From contig JAPLEX010000015.1 in NCBI GenBank assembly GCA_026390995.1, positions 33,197-97,196 of the forward strand: DNA of 64,000 bases, in the 5' to 3' direction. The notes under the pieces were generated by a model. It searched no databases. It worked only from the letters and a program-made list of their open reading frames with translations, and had not been told where the DNA came from. Both the position numbers and the translations under genes were made by a program. The stretch is from Flavobacterium sp. (GTDB taxonomy: Bacteria; Bacteroidota; Bacteroidia; Flavobacteriales; Flavobacteriaceae). Each line of letters opens with the position of its first letter. Positions within the stretch are counted from its first letter, which is position 1. This document shows positions 26,513 through 35,953 of the stretch, piece after piece.

Positions 26513-27583
26513 ATGAAAATCGTCGTTAAAAAAAACAGGTTGTGGTTTTTGATTTGGTTTGGTTTTTTTTTAATCATTTCAACACTTACCATTTTTATTT
26601 TACCCGATCGGTATTTTAATGATACTAAAATAATAGTTGTAGATAGAGGGAAAGAAATTGGTTGGGTTGGAAGCTATCCTTTTGCTATCATGTTTTATCA
26701 TCTTACAGGCCTGAAACACTTACCTTTTTTTGTTATCGCTTTGATTCAATTTCCAATTACGACCTACATTTTATATAAAATAGGCATTCCTAAAAACTTT
26801 CATATAATCAATGTAAAAAACGTGATTATGTACATTGCATTTTTATTATTAGCAATATATATGTCAATGCCAACTAAAGAATTTATCACTTTCTTAATGT
26901 TTTGTCCAATTCCTTTTATTTTTTTATCCAAAAAATCGACTCGTTTTAAAATAATTATTTCATTATTGTTGTTCATAGTTTTTTCATTTTTTAGAACGTA
27001 TTATATACTTGTTCCTATTTTTGCTGTTGGGATGTATCTAGCTTCTTTTATTAAATTCCAAAAAAAGGCACTTTCAACTATTTTTTCTGGTTTAATGATT
27101 GTTGTTTTTTTATCGTTTAGCCATGGAATTATCAAAGGAGAGTTTTTGTCAAAGTTGACCCGAGAAAATTATATTGATGATAATGTTAATAGACTAAATA
27201 TCAATTCAGCAATTCAATCACCGATTTCTCAAGACTCATGGTATGGTGAAGCTTTTGGAATTGTTTATGGATTTATGGCCGTTAACGTGCCTGTTTTAGA
27301 AATGATCAAACACCTACTTTCACCTCAAATTGTTGCTTTTGTAATTTGGGAATTGTTATTTTTTTATATCCTTTTTGTCCGGTTTTCAAGGTGTCTAAAA
27401 AACAGAAAAGAGAATCAAATAGAATTTTGGACGTTGTTACTTCTCATGGGTTATTTTATGGTTCAAGGTATTTTTGAGCCCGATTTAGGCACTTCAATAC
27501 GACACAAAATAGGATTCTTACCTTTAATTTATTTTGCCTTATATTATGAAGATTTCAGAAGAGACATTCCAAAAAACGTTTAA
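26513..27583 (+). CDS. polytopic membrane protein, possible Wzy-type polymerase
   Basis: The 356-residue protein has about eight to ten hydrophobic segments, beginning with LWFLIWFGFFLIISTLTIFIL. I recognise no catalytic motif. Its size, location behind a flippase and lack of a glycosyltransferase domain suggest a polysaccharide polymerase or similar integral protein. Composition is very AT-rich with Phe/Ile/Leu-heavy coding. Its end overlaps the next gene by 38 bp. Confidence 0.55.
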   Translation: MKIVVKKNRLWFLIWFGFFLIISTLTIFILPDRYFNDTKIIVVDRGKEIGWVGSYPFAIMFYHLTGLKHLPFFVIALIQFPITTYILYKIGIPKNFHIINVKNVIMYIAFLLLAIYMSMPTKEFITFLMFCPIPFIFLSKKSTRFKIIISLLLFIVFSFFRTYYILVPIFAVGMYLASFIKFQKKALSTIFSGLMIVVFLSFSHGIIKGEFLSKLTRENYIDDNVNRLNINSAIQSPISQDSWYGEAFGIVYGFMAVNVPVLEMIKHLLSPQIVAFVIWELLFFYILFVRFSRCLKNRKENQIEFWTLLLLMGYFMVQGIFEPDLGTSIRHKIGFLPLIYFALYYEDFRRDIPKNV

Positions 27584-28856
27584 TATATTTCTGGTATTAC
27601 TTGCGGTAACCGTAATTTTTAGAAAACCATGTACTTGGTTAATTTTATTATTTGTTGTTTACAACCTATTCTTTTATAAAAAACTCAGTTTTTCTAAAAT
27701 CAGCATACAAACGGGATTGATTATTGCCTCTCCTTTTTTGCTAGAACTTCTTTTTTTTATTACAAATGATTCGTTTTCATTAGGCTTTAAATCATTAGAA
27801 AAAAGTCTATCATTATTTTTTTTCCCACTATTTATTTTAGGAAACTTTCAACGAATAGAGTTGTATAAACTTCTTAAATGGTATAGCATCATTACTACTC
27901 TAATTTTGGTTTTCTTCTTTATCCGATTTAGGATAGTATACGACTACCTTTTTTTTAATTATTACAACGGTGAAGATTTATGGGAAATGGGTTATGAGTT
28001 TTCCAATTCAATAGGTATTCACGCCCCAGCTCTTAACATGCACTTGGCTTTTGTATCTATTGTTTGTTTCTTTATTTTGTTTAAAGAATTTACAAGCCAG
28101 AAAAATAGTTTAATTAAAATAAGCTCAATTGTGTTGTTTTTATTGTCATTTTTTTTCGTGTTGCTAGTAAATACGAGAATGGCTCTTTTTAATACTTTAG
28201 TGGGTTTTTTAATTGTTATTGCTTTTCAATTTTCAAATGTAATTTCATATAAAAAGACAAGACATGCTCTATTTGTCGCTTTTTTTCTAACAAGTTCGTT
28301 GCTTTATTTATTCATAACAAAAAATACTTTTATGAAAGAAAAGTATACAACAGAAATGTTTTCTTATATTGATAAAATAGGAAAATTAGACGAGATTGAT
28401 CATCCAGAAATAGCCGTATATAGTTCTTTAGTAACTCGATTAACAATATGGAAAACCACATGGGAATTGGCTGTTAAAAACTTACCCTTTGGTGTAGGAT
28501 CATCCGACGGAAAGCCAGAATTAATAAAATATTATAAAGAAACTAATCAGCAGTTCTTAGCTAAATATGAGTTTCCAGTACACAACCAATACCTTAATTT
28601 TTTACTCAGATTTGGAATACTAGGTGTTCTAGTGGTATTTCTTTACATCTTGAATATTGCACATCTCGGATTTAAACTAAAAAGCCCAATTGTCTTGAGT
28701 TTCTTCTTTCTTTTTTTGATGTCCAACATTACCGATGACTACCTCATTCGATTTGACGGTATTGTTTTCAGCGGATTATGGATTTCTATTTTTGCAGCAT
28801 TTTGGTTGCAAAACAGTAATTTAAATGACCAAAAAAACGAAATTATAAGAATTTGA
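27546..28856 (+). CDS. O-antigen ligase/polymerase-like membrane protein (Wzy_C type)
   Basis: The roughly 436-residue protein has about ten transmembrane helices. A large extracytoplasmic loop near the C-terminus contains PFGVGSSDGKPE and PVHNQYLNFLLRFGILG. This HNxYLxxLxxxGxxG pattern marks the Wzy_C/WaaL superfamily, which polymerises or ligates lipid-linked polysaccharide on the periplasmic side. The ATG at 27546 is preferred to the TTG at 27534. A second protein of this type lies at 32345, so the two could split polymerase and ligase roles. Confidence 0.7.
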   Translation: MKISEETFQKTFNIFLVLLAVTVIFRKPCTWLILLFVVYNLFFYKKLSFSKISIQTGLIIASPFLLELLFFITNDSFSLGFKSLEKSLSLFFFPLFILGNFQRIELYKLLKWYSIITTLILVFFFIRFRIVYDYLFFNYYNGEDLWEMGYEFSNSIGIHAPALNMHLAFVSIVCFFILFKEFTSQKNSLIKISSIVLFLLSFFFVLLVNTRMALFNTLVGFLIVIAFQFSNVISYKKTRHALFVAFFLTSSLLYLFITKNTFMKEKYTTEMFSYIDKIGKLDEIDHPEIAVYSSLVTRLTIWKTTWELAVKNLPFGVGSSDGKPELIKYYKETNQQFLAKYEFPVHNQYLNFLLRFGILGVLVVFLYILNIAHLGFKLKSPIVLSFFFLFLMSNITDDYLIRFDGIVFSGLWISIFAAFWLQNSNLNDQKNEIIRI

Positions 28857-28936
28857 ACTTCCCAAAAGGATTGTTATCCTTGTGAGCATTAGCAACAACT
28901 TGTTCACTATAATTCAAATTAAAAAGATAAAGAGGC

Positions 28937-28965
28937 ATAAAAAAAACCGCCTATTTAGCGGTTTT
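28937..28965 (-). terminator. terminator overlapping the small lipoprotein stop codon
   Basis: An 8-bp perfect stem AAAACCGC/GCGGTTTT (28943-28950 with 28958-28965) has a 7-base loop, and on the minus strand ends in TTTTTTTTATGC. The hairpin contains the last codons and TAG of the lipoprotein gene. It may also catch transcripts coming from the ligase-like gene on the plus strand. Confidence 0.8.
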
Positions 28966-29316
28966 GATTTCGTCTTTTTTAAAGATAATATTTGGATAAA
29001 GCTCTCCAACTTCTGGAAATTGTTCCAAAGTTTGAATTGGAATAACATCATCTATTTGTCCGTTTACCCCTACAGGAAGCGATTTTAAATAATCTACTGA
29101 TGCAGGAATTGAATTGGTTCTCCAACGTTGTCCATCTTTTATTAGATACCATTGGTTATTACTTCCTTTTAGAATTTTGCCTTCGTAACGGTCAAAATCG
29201 GTTAACGTGTCTTTGACAACTTCTATAGCTGGCTTTTGTTCTGCCTCACTTTCCTTTTTACCACAAGAAACAGATAAAAATAAGGCTAATCCAGCAATCA
29301 TAAATGCTTTTTTCAT
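28951..29316 (-). CDS. small lipoprotein, copy 1 of a paralogous pair
   Basis: The 121-residue protein has a lipoprotein signal (MKKAFMIAGLALFLSVSCGKK, Cys at about 18). The mature core reads DFDRYEGKILK, NQWYLIKDGQRWRTNS, DYLKSLPVG and LEQFPEVGELYPNIIFKK. A related protein is encoded at 31697-32086 on the same strand. The shared WYLIK/WFVIK-x(3)-RWRTN core looks like a small beta domain. I do not recognise the family. It is opposite to the polysaccharide genes and has its own terminator, so it is an independent unit inside the locus. Confidence 0.7.
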   Translation of the reverse strand: MKKAFMIAGLALFLSVSCGKKESEAEQKPAIEVVKDTLTDFDRYEGKILKGSNNQWYLIKDGQRWRTNSIPASVDYLKSLPVGVNGQIDDVIPIQTLEQFPEVGELYPNIIFKKDEIKTAK

Positions 29317-29551
29317 TTCTATTCTTTAAATTAAATAATTTATTTTAACTAAGATTAATTAACCATTAAGTTATGGCTTTACAAATATCGTTTTTTTTAA
29401 AAAATAATACAACAGATAGTTGATTTTTATAAAAAGCACGCTTTTTGAACTAAAGACAGATGCTATTTTACAATAAAAAACGAAATTTTAATCCTTAACT
29501 TATTCTAAAAAAGAATACTTTTGAGCGAAGATCGTTTAATCGCTTTGAAAA
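29317..29551. other. AT-rich divergent intergenic region
   Basis: This 235-bp stretch separates the minus-strand lipoprotein from the plus-strand glycosyltransferase and must hold both promoters. TACTTTTG at 29516-29523 fits the -7 consensus and lies 28 bp before the glycosyltransferase ATG. No coding sequence or RNA gene is seen. Confidence 0.5.
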
Positions 29552-30673
29552 ATGAAAAAAATTAAAATCACCCATATTTTACACTGTGTTGGCGGAGTTG
29601 AAGTGTCGTTGAGGTTGATTACAAAGAATATAAATTCAGACAAATACGAAAACATCATTGTTCATGGTTTAAAAGATACCAATACTGTTTTTAGTGATAG
29701 AAATGACCAACAATTAAAATCATATAAATTACCTATCTATAGAGAAATAGCATTACTAAGCGATTTGAAATCAATTTACTCTACGTACAAGATTATTAAA
29801 AAAGAACGTCCTGATATAATTCATGCCCATAGCGCAAAAGGAGGCGTAATCGGAAAAATTGCCGGGATGGTTTTGGGCATAAAAACAATTTACACCCCAC
29901 AAGCATTTTCTTATTTAAGTTCTCAAAACAAAACCAAGCGTTTCCTTTTTTTATGCATAGAGCGTTTACTCGCCAACAAAAGCGGATTGCTTCTTGCCTC
30001 ATCGGCCTCAGAGCAACAGCGGGCAATAAACGAAGTAAATTATAAAAACACGAACACCGCTATTTTCCCAAACAGCATTGACCCTATTGAACTTATCCAG
30101 CCGATAACAATCAACAAAACTTGGCCAGACGAATACATTTGCACGGTGGGCAGACCGTCCTATCAAAAAAACATCGAGATGATGATTAAGGCTTTGCACC
30201 AAGTTCGTCACACCAATAAAATCCACCTCGTGATTATGGGAGTAGGCCACCACGTTGGCCAGTTGGAGTCTGTAAAAAATCTAATCAAGAAATTAGAGCT
30301 AACCTCAGCAGTTACCTTGTTGGATTGGACCGCTAGAACCGATGTGTTCAACATTATCAGCAAGTCTAAATTCTATCTTTCCACCGCTAGATACGAGGGA
30401 ATGCCATATGCTGTTATAGAAAGCTTGGCCCTTTCCAAGCCCTGCGTGGTCACCGATTGTGATGGAAACAGAGATTTAATTCGCGACGGATATAACGGAT
30501 ATGTTGTCAATCAAAATGACGTAGAGGCCTTTGCAGAGAAAGTTAACACGTTGTTGCAGGACGATCAATTATGCCAAGCCTTCGCGCAAAACGCACAACA
30601 GTCGTTTAATGATCATTACAATATTAAACACAACATTAAAAATCTAGAAGCAATTTACAACGAGTATTCGTAA
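29552..30673 (+). CDS. glycosyltransferase, GT4 family
   Basis: The 373-residue protein has the two-domain GT-B layout. The N-terminal acceptor domain begins ITHILHCVGGVEVSLRLI and contains IIHAHSAKGGVIGKI. The C-terminal donor domain has YICTVGRPSYQKNIEMMIKA, ending in EGMPYAVIESLALSKPCVVTDCDG with the E-x7-E motif that binds the sugar nucleotide. It is a retaining transferase adding one sugar to the lipid-linked repeat; the donor is unknown. The first 400 bases are AT-rich and the later part much less so, suggesting a mosaic origin. Confidence 0.88.
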   Translation: MKKIKITHILHCVGGVEVSLRLITKNINSDKYENIIVHGLKDTNTVFSDRNDQQLKSYKLPIYREIALLSDLKSIYSTYKIIKKERPDIIHAHSAKGGVIGKIAGMVLGIKTIYTPQAFSYLSSQNKTKRFLFLCIERLLANKSGLLLASSASEQQRAINEVNYKNTNTAIFPNSIDPIELIQPITINKTWPDEYICTVGRPSYQKNIEMMIKALHQVRHTNKIHLVIMGVGHHVGQLESVKNLIKKLELTSAVTLLDWTARTDVFNIISKSKFYLSTARYEGMPYAVIESLALSKPCVVTDCDGNRDLIRDGYNGYVVNQNDVEAFAEKVNTLLQDDQLCQAFAQNAQQSFNDHYNIKHNIKNLEAIYNEYS

Positions 30674-30718
30674 ACGGGTTAGATTTGAAAGGAATTGCAA
30701 AAAAATAAAATAAAGCGA

Positions 30719-31444
30719 ATGTTTTTGAGACAAATTATACAGAAAGAAAAATTTCAACCGGGAATTTTAGGCCTTTTCATCAATCATAATTTTCTATTAC
30801 GAACGGTATTGTTTTCGGCTATTCGAAAGCGAGCGCACCTATTAAAAGGCGTTCTGCTTGACTTTGGATGCGGCACAAAACCATATAAATCTTATTTTCT
30901 CAACACCTCAACCTACATTGGTGTTGATTATAAAATAGAAGGCAGAGAAAACAAACAGCGCGAAGTTGATGTTTTTTATGATGGAAAAACGATTCCATTT
31001 GAAGACAAAAACTTTGATTCTATTTTGTGCACAGAAGTCCTGGAACACGTTTTTAATATAGACGAACTACTCAAAGAATTCAATAGAGTATTAAAAATAA
31101 ATGGCACTGCCTTAATAACCACCCCATTCATGTGGGAGGAACACGAGATGCCGTATGATTTTGCAAGATACACCACGCCGGCTTTGAAAAGCTTATACGA
31201 AAAACATGGCTTTGAAATCATTGAAAACACAAAAACAGGAAATTACCTTCGCGTAATTTTTCAATTTCAACTCAATTACATCAAAAACATTCTTCCAGAA
31301 AATAAATACCTCAGGCATTTTTTCTTATTTCCGTTTATATTCCTCTTTAATTGTCTAGGAACAATTTTTAGTTTCTGCTTGCCAACAGACCAAACCGCCT
31401 ATTTTAATAATGTTTTTGTGCTGGCAAAAAAATCAGATTTATAA
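30719..31444 (+). CDS. class I SAM-dependent methyltransferase
   Basis: The roughly 241-residue protein has motif I in GVLLDFGCGTKPYKSYF and the later motifs ILCTEVLEHVFNIDELLKEF and NRVLKINGTALITTPF. The C-terminus has hydrophobic stretches (LRHFFLFPFIFLFNCLGTIF) that may associate with the membrane. In this locus it probably methylates a sugar of the polysaccharide; that is inferred from context. The ATG at 30719 is preferred over the TTG at 30695, which directly follows the preceding gene. Confidence 0.8.
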   Translation: MFLRQIIQKEKFQPGILGLFINHNFLLRTVLFSAIRKRAHLLKGVLLDFGCGTKPYKSYFLNTSTYIGVDYKIEGRENKQREVDVFYDGKTIPFEDKNFDSILCTEVLEHVFNIDELLKEFNRVLKINGTALITTPFMWEEHEMPYDFARYTTPALKSLYEKHGFEIIENTKTGNYLRVIFQFQLNYIKNILPENKYLRHFFLFPFIFLFNCLGTIFSFCLPTDQTAYFNNVFVLAKKSDL

Positions 31445-31487
31445 TTGAGTTGATAGCCGTAATCCTCCTCAAAACAGGGAATTAAAA

Positions 31488-31682
31488 GGGCGGTTTTTTG
31501 AAAAACAAACGGTAGATGCTTTAATGGAATCTATAGCTGTTTTTGAAACCCAAAAATTTGATTTAGAATATATAAGAAACGAGGCATTAAAGTTTTCGGA
31601 AGAGCGATTTAAAAACGAATTTCGCGCTTTTGTTAATCAAAAACTCAAAGAGCATGATATAAAAAGCGCGAAATATAGTTAG
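31488..31682 (+). pseudogene. C-terminal remnant of a GT4 glycosyltransferase
   Basis: In one frame the sequence reads GRFFEKQTVDALMESIAVFE, then continues with FDLEYIRNEALKFSEERFKN and a charged helical tail, to the TAG at 31680-31682. The FFEKQTVDALMESI...FSEERFK pattern is the usual C-terminal end of GT4 enzymes of the WbaZ/mannosyltransferase kind. No start codon precedes it, and the upstream frame closes at 31446-31448. About 300 residues are missing. It is a leftover of gene replacement within the locus. Confidence 0.7.
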
Positions 31683-31696
31683 AGTTTTCTGCTAAA

Positions 31697-32086
31697 TTAT
31701 TTTGTTAGCGGCTTTTCATCTTTTTTAAAGAATACACCGGGTAACAATTCACCCACTTCAGGGAATTGCTGAATGGTTTCAATAGGAACGTTTTTCACCA
31801 CATAATCAGGTCCTACGGGTAATTTTTTTAAATAATCATCTGAAGACTCGACAGAATTGGTTCTCCATCTTGCACCTTCTTTAATAACAAACCATTGACC
31901 AGTAGAAGCCTCAACTACTTTTCCTTCAAAACGATCATAATCATCTAGTTCAACTTTCACCGCTTTAGAGCCTTCCAAAGCAGTAATTGGCTCACCTGAA
32001 GCCGATTCTTCTTTTTTACCAGATTTATCTCCACATGAGCATAAAACCAAAGAAGATATTGTCAACATAATGAAAACATTTTTCAT
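31697..32086 (-). CDS. small lipoprotein, copy 2 of a paralogous pair
   Basis: The 129-residue protein has a lipoprotein signal (MKNVFIMLTISSLVLCSCGDK, lipobox LCSC). The core DYDRFEGKVVE, GQWFVIKEGARWRTNS, DDYLKKLPVG and IQQFPEVGELLPGVFFKKDE parallels copy 1 at 28951-29316 almost position by position. The function is unknown. Both copies lie on the minus strand and bracket a glycosyltransferase, a methyltransferase and a glycosyltransferase remnant. A weak GCTAA/TTAGC hairpin lies at the stop. Confidence 0.7.
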   Translation of the reverse strand: MKNVFIMLTISSLVLCSCGDKSGKKEESASGEPITALEGSKAVKVELDDYDRFEGKVVEASTGQWFVIKEGARWRTNSVESSDDYLKKLPVGPDYVVKNVPIETIQQFPEVGELLPGVFFKKDEKPLTK

Positions 32087-32344
32087 ATTTAAATAAATTT
32101 TATTATTAAGGCAGTAAAATTAGTTTTTTTTTTACACTTTTCAATTATTTAAAAAAATTGTTGAAATAAAATCCACAGATAGAATTATTTGTTTATTAAT
32201 AGGCCCTATACATTTAAATCACAACTTTTATAATAAAATTCTAACCTGCACGTTATAAATAGTTAATGTTCTTTTCTTGATCTAACCACGAAGTAAGGAC
32301 AAGAGAAATTATTTAATAAACACCTATTATAAACTTAATTAATC
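32087..32344. other. AT-rich divergent intergenic region
   Basis: These 258 bp lie between the second small lipoprotein gene (minus) and the second polymerase/ligase-like gene (plus). A TACATTTA string near 32207 resembles a -7 element with one mismatch. I see no ORF, RNA gene or strong hairpin. Confidence 0.4.
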
Positions 32345-33622
32345 TTGAAAATCATCAAATCTTTATTTGACAATCGATATGTTATTCTTTTGTCGGCAAT
32401 GTTAATTACCATTCCTCTCAATTTTGCTTATGGAAGCATTACATCTATTCTTTTTTTAGTTGTATGTTTATTTTCATTCAATAAAAATTTCATTCAATTC
32501 AATTTTAGTTTACTATTACCAATATTGCTATACATACTTATGGTTCTTTCGTTTTTTTGGAGTATTGATTCCATAGAAACAATTGCCGCTTTAAAAAAAG
32601 AAGTTCTCTTTTTATTCATGCCGATTGTCTTTTTACTCTCACCTAGGCTCAATTCAAATCAGAAAGAACAGGGATTAAAGTTGTTTAGTTTTAGTATGGT
32701 ATTATATGCTTTGTATTACATGCTTAAAGCCACAATTAATTTTATAGACAAGGGAGACACAAAGTTTTTCTTTTACCACGATTTAGTGTCAATGGATTTA
32801 AGCGCAATTTACATGTCTGTATTCTCGTCCTTTGCTATGTTTTATTTTTTTTCAAAAACAAAAAGAATAATTTGGGAGCAAATAGCAATGATGATTTTAA
32901 TGGTATTTATTCTACTTCTGTCATCAAAAAGCATCATTTTCATAAACGTTTTACTATTTATTTGCTATTATATTTATATATCCAAGACAGATAAAAGCAT
33001 TAAAATTTTAACTCTAATTTCAGTTGTAGTTTTTTTAATCTTTTCTTTTGTATGTATAAAAAGAATCCAAGAACGGTTTTTATTAGAATACGAGACCGCA
33101 TTTGTTGATAATACTGTAAATCTGGAAATTGGAAACAAAAAAAATGTTGTTTACAATCTTAGTTTAAGCCAAGCATGGAAAGACAATAATTTTAAACCCA
33201 ATGATTTTCTCCCAGGAACCGCACTTCGCGTTTTTCAAATTAGAATTTTCTCCGAAATGTTACAGGAACATAATATGTTCTTTACTGGATTTGGAATGGG
33301 CGCTACACAAGAACAAATTAGAAAAAAAGTAAAACAATATAATTTATTTTCCGGCAATGGTGAATTTAATTTTCACAATCAATATGTGCAAACATTTGCA
33401 GAAATTGGTTTTTTTGGATGTTTTATTTTGTTGCTTATGAATTTTGTTAATATAAAAAAAGCTTTTATTACCAAAGATTTTATGCATATTGTTTTTTCGC
33501 TAACAATGTTAATATTATTTTTGACAGATTCATTTTTGTCGCGCCAAAGAGGAATAGTTTTTTTCTTAACCCTGTATTGTATTTTTAACACCAGTAGCGA
33601 CTCTGTAAAAAACGAAAAATAA
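32345..33622 (+). CDS. O-antigen polymerase/ligase-like membrane protein
   Basis: The 425-residue protein has about ten to twelve hydrophobic helices. A periplasmic loop near the C-terminus contains [14 protein letters not shown] and [18 protein letters not shown], the Wzy_C/WaaL-type HNxYxxxxxExGxxG pattern. It is the second such protein in the locus (see 27546). The start is a TTG; no ATG gives the complete first helix ([19 protein letters not shown]). Coding is strongly AT-rich. The UDP-xylose synthase gene follows after 1 bp. Confidence 0.7.
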   Translation: MKIIKSLFDNRYVILLSAMLITIPLNFAYGSITSILFLVVCLFSFNKNFIQFNFSLLLPILLYILMVLSFFWSIDSIETIAALKKEVLFLFMPIVFLLSPRLNSNQKEQGLKLFSFSMVLYALYYMLKATINFIDKGDTKFFFYHDLVSMDLSAIYMSVFSSFAMFYFFSKTKRIIWEQIAMMILMVFILLLSSKSIIFINVLLFICYYIYISKTDKSIKILTLISVVVFLIFSFVCIKRIQERFLLEYETAFVDNTVNLEIGNKKNVVYNLSLSQAWKDNNFKPNDFLPGTALRVFQIRIFSEMLQEHNMFFTGFGMGATQEQIRKKVKQYNLFSGNGEFNFHNQYVQTFAEIGFFGCFILLLMNFVNIKKAFITKDFMHIVFSLTMLILFLTDSFLSRQRGIVFFLTLYCIFNTSSDSVKNEK

Positions 33623-33623
33623 T

Positions 33624-34607
33624 ATGAAAAGAATACTAATTACAGGAGCCGCAGGTTTTTTAGGCTCCCATTTGTGTGATCGATTTATTGCCGAAGGCTA
33701 TTATGTTATTGGAATGGACAACCTGATTACTGGAGATCTAAAAAACATCGAACACCTGTTTAAACACCCGCACTTTGAGTTTTACCACCACGACATCACC
33801 AAGTTTGTGCACGTACCCGGACAGTTGGATTATATCTTGCATTTTGCGTCGCCTGCAAGCCCCATCGATTATTTAAAAATACCCATCCAAACCTTAAAGG
33901 TTGGTTCTTTGGGAACCCACAACCTATTGGGATTGGCCCGTACCAAAAATGCCCGCATACTCATTGCTTCAACCTCTGAAGTATATGGTGATCCATTGGT
34001 GCATCCACAAACCGAAGAATACTACGGAAACGTAAATACCATAGGGCCTCGTGGCGTATATGATGAAGCCAAACGTTTCCAAGAATCCATTACCATGGCC
34101 TACCACACCTTTCACGGGGTAGAAACACGCATCGTTCGCATCTTTAACACCTACGGTCCTCGTATGAGACTAAACGACGGCCGAGTAATTCCAGCATTTA
34201 TTGGACAAGCCTTGCGCGGTGAAGATTTAACCATCTTTGGCGATGGCATGCAAACTCGATCGTTTTGTTATGTAGACGACCAGGTTGAAGGCATTTTCCG
34301 CTTGCTGCATTCCGATTATGTGTACCCGGTTAATATTGGGAATCCAGACGAAATTACCATTAAGGATTTTGCCGAAGAGATCATCAAACTCACAGGAACC
34401 AATCAAAAAGTAGTATATCATCCGCTGCCCATAAACGATCCGTTGCAACGCCAACCCAACACTACCAAAGCCAAAGCATTATTGGGATGGGAAGCCAAGG
34501 TAAACCGCGCCGAAGGAATGAAAATAACCTATGAGTACTTTAAATCGTTGTCTTCAGAAGAATTGTTAAAAGAAGAACACAAAGATTTTACAAAGTATAT
34601 CAATTGA
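33624..34607 (+). CDS. UDP-glucuronate decarboxylase (UDP-xylose synthase)
   Basis: This extended-SDR enzyme converts UDP-glucuronate to UDP-xylose with NAD+. The 327-residue protein has [19 protein letters not shown] for NAD binding, the family-typical [27 protein letters not shown], catalytic [11 protein letters not shown] (YxxxK), and [17 protein letters not shown]. Its composition is less AT-rich than its neighbours, suggesting it is a conserved border gene of the cassette. Its stop overlaps the next start (TGATG). Confidence 0.92.
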   Translation: MKRILITGAAGFLGSHLCDRFIAEGYYVIGMDNLITGDLKNIEHLFKHPHFEFYHHDITKFVHVPGQLDYILHFASPASPIDYLKIPIQTLKVGSLGTHNLLGLARTKNARILIASTSEVYGDPLVHPQTEEYYGNVNTIGPRGVYDEAKRFQESITMAYHTFHGVETRIVRIFNTYGPRMRLNDGRVIPAFIGQALRGEDLTIFGDGMQTRSFCYVDDQVEGIFRLLHSDYVYPVNIGNPDEITIKDFAEEIIKLTGTNQKVVYHPLPINDPLQRQPNTTKAKALLGWEAKVNRAEGMKITYEYFKSLSSEELLKEEHKDFTKYIN

Positions 34608-35953
34608 TGAGAAAAGAAAAACGTGGGTATTCAAAATATGTTAGACCCGTAACAATTATCTTAGATTTATTTAGCATCATTTTCTTTGGACATTTAATTT
34701 TGTCTAAAAGTTTATTTTCCACCTATTTTGTTTTTTTTATTTCATTTTCGTGGTTAATCATTTCATTAAACGTAAATTTTTATGAAGTGTTTAGATTCAC
34801 TAAAATAATTGAAATAATCAATAAAATACTCAAACAGTTTTTTCTTTTTATTGTATTTTGTTTTTCGTTTTCAGGTTTTTATATGGGAAAAACGGATTCA
34901 AAAACAATCATTTTTTATATTTTGGTTTGTATGATTGCTGTGTCATTGATAAAATTTTTCATTTTCATTTCTTTAAAGAAATTCAGAACAATATTTTTAG
35001 ATAGTAATAAAAGAGTAATCATTTTTGGCAATGGAGAAAACGTAAAAAACTTAGCAGAATTATTCAGGAACAAGGATTATGGAATTCAATTAACTGAAAC
35101 GTTTAATTCTGTTGAAAATAAAAATGTTAATTTACCAACCATGTTGTCATTTGTGTTGGAAAATAATATCGATGAAATATATGTTTCACTAACTAGTTTA
35201 AGTAAAGAAAAGATTAACAATTTTATTGAATTTTCCGAAAATAATCTCAAAACAATCAAATTTATTCCAGAAAATCAAGAAATTTTTGACAGCAACCTAA
35301 AACTTGACTATTATGGATATGTTCCTGTACTATCCATAAATAAAACTGTACTCCACGAACCTGTAACTAAAATATTCAAACGGGTTTTTGATTTTATTTT
35401 CGCCTTATTTGTTTTATTATTGCTATTATCATGGCTAACTCCATTATTGGCAATTCTGATTAAGCTTGAATCAAAAGGACCTGTTTTCTTCAAGCAAGGA
35501 CGACCAGGAATTGATGAAACCGAATTTTTTTGTTTCAAGTTTCGGTCCATGAAAATTAATAAAACAACCGAAAAAGAAGCCTCTAAAAACGACCCTAGAG
35601 TAACCAAAATAGGTCGCTTTATTCGCAAAACCAGTATAGACGAAATGCCACAGTTTCTGAATGTGCTGTTGGGCGACATGTCGGTAGTAGGGCCTAGGCC
35701 GCATTTGTGGTCACAAAACAAGGCCTACGGAAATAAAATTAAAAAATACATGGTGCGCCACTACGTGAAGCCCGGCATTACAGGTTTGGCTCAAGTACGT
35801 GGATTTCGCGGTGAAATTGAAACCGACGAAGACATGATTAATCGCATCAAATACGACGTGTTTTACATTGAAAATTGGTCGTTGATTTTAGATTTAAAAA
35901 TTATCGCCCAAACCGTAGTTAATATTTTTAAAGGCGAAGAAAAAGCCTATTAG
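34607..35953 (+). CDS. polyprenyl glycosylphosphotransferase (initiating sugar transferase)
   Basis: The protein of about 448 residues starts repeat-unit synthesis by moving a sugar phosphate to undecaprenyl phosphate. Four N-terminal helices (about 12-110) and a CoA-binding-like domain are followed by a fifth helix and the catalytic bacterial sugar transferase domain. That domain has FKRVFDFIFALFVLLLLL, GPVFFKQGRPGIDETEFFCFKFRSM, TSIDEMPQFLNVLLGDMSVVGPRP and YVKPGITGLAQVRGFRGE. The first 950 bases are AT-rich; from about 35560 the composition becomes ordinary. The ATG at 34607 is chosen. It overlaps the convergent next gene by 4 bp. Confidence 0.9.
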   Translation: MRKEKRGYSKYVRPVTIILDLFSIIFFGHLILSKSLFSTYFVFFISFSWLIISLNVNFYEVFRFTKIIEIINKILKQFFLFIVFCFSFSGFYMGKTDSKTIIFYILVCMIAVSLIKFFIFISLKKFRTIFLDSNKRVIIFGNGENVKNLAELFRNKDYGIQLTETFNSVENKNVNLPTMLSFVLENNIDEIYVSLTSLSKEKINNFIEFSENNLKTIKFIPENQEIFDSNLKLDYYGYVPVLSINKTVLHEPVTKIFKRVFDFIFALFVLLLLLSWLTPLLAILIKLESKGPVFFKQGRPGIDETEFFCFKFRSMKINKTTEKEASKNDPRVTKIGRFIRKTSIDEMPQFLNVLLGDMSVVGPRPHLWSQNKAYGNKIKKYMVRHYVKPGITGLAQVRGFRGEIETDEDMINRIKYDVFYIENWSLILDLKIIAQTVVNIFKGEEKAY

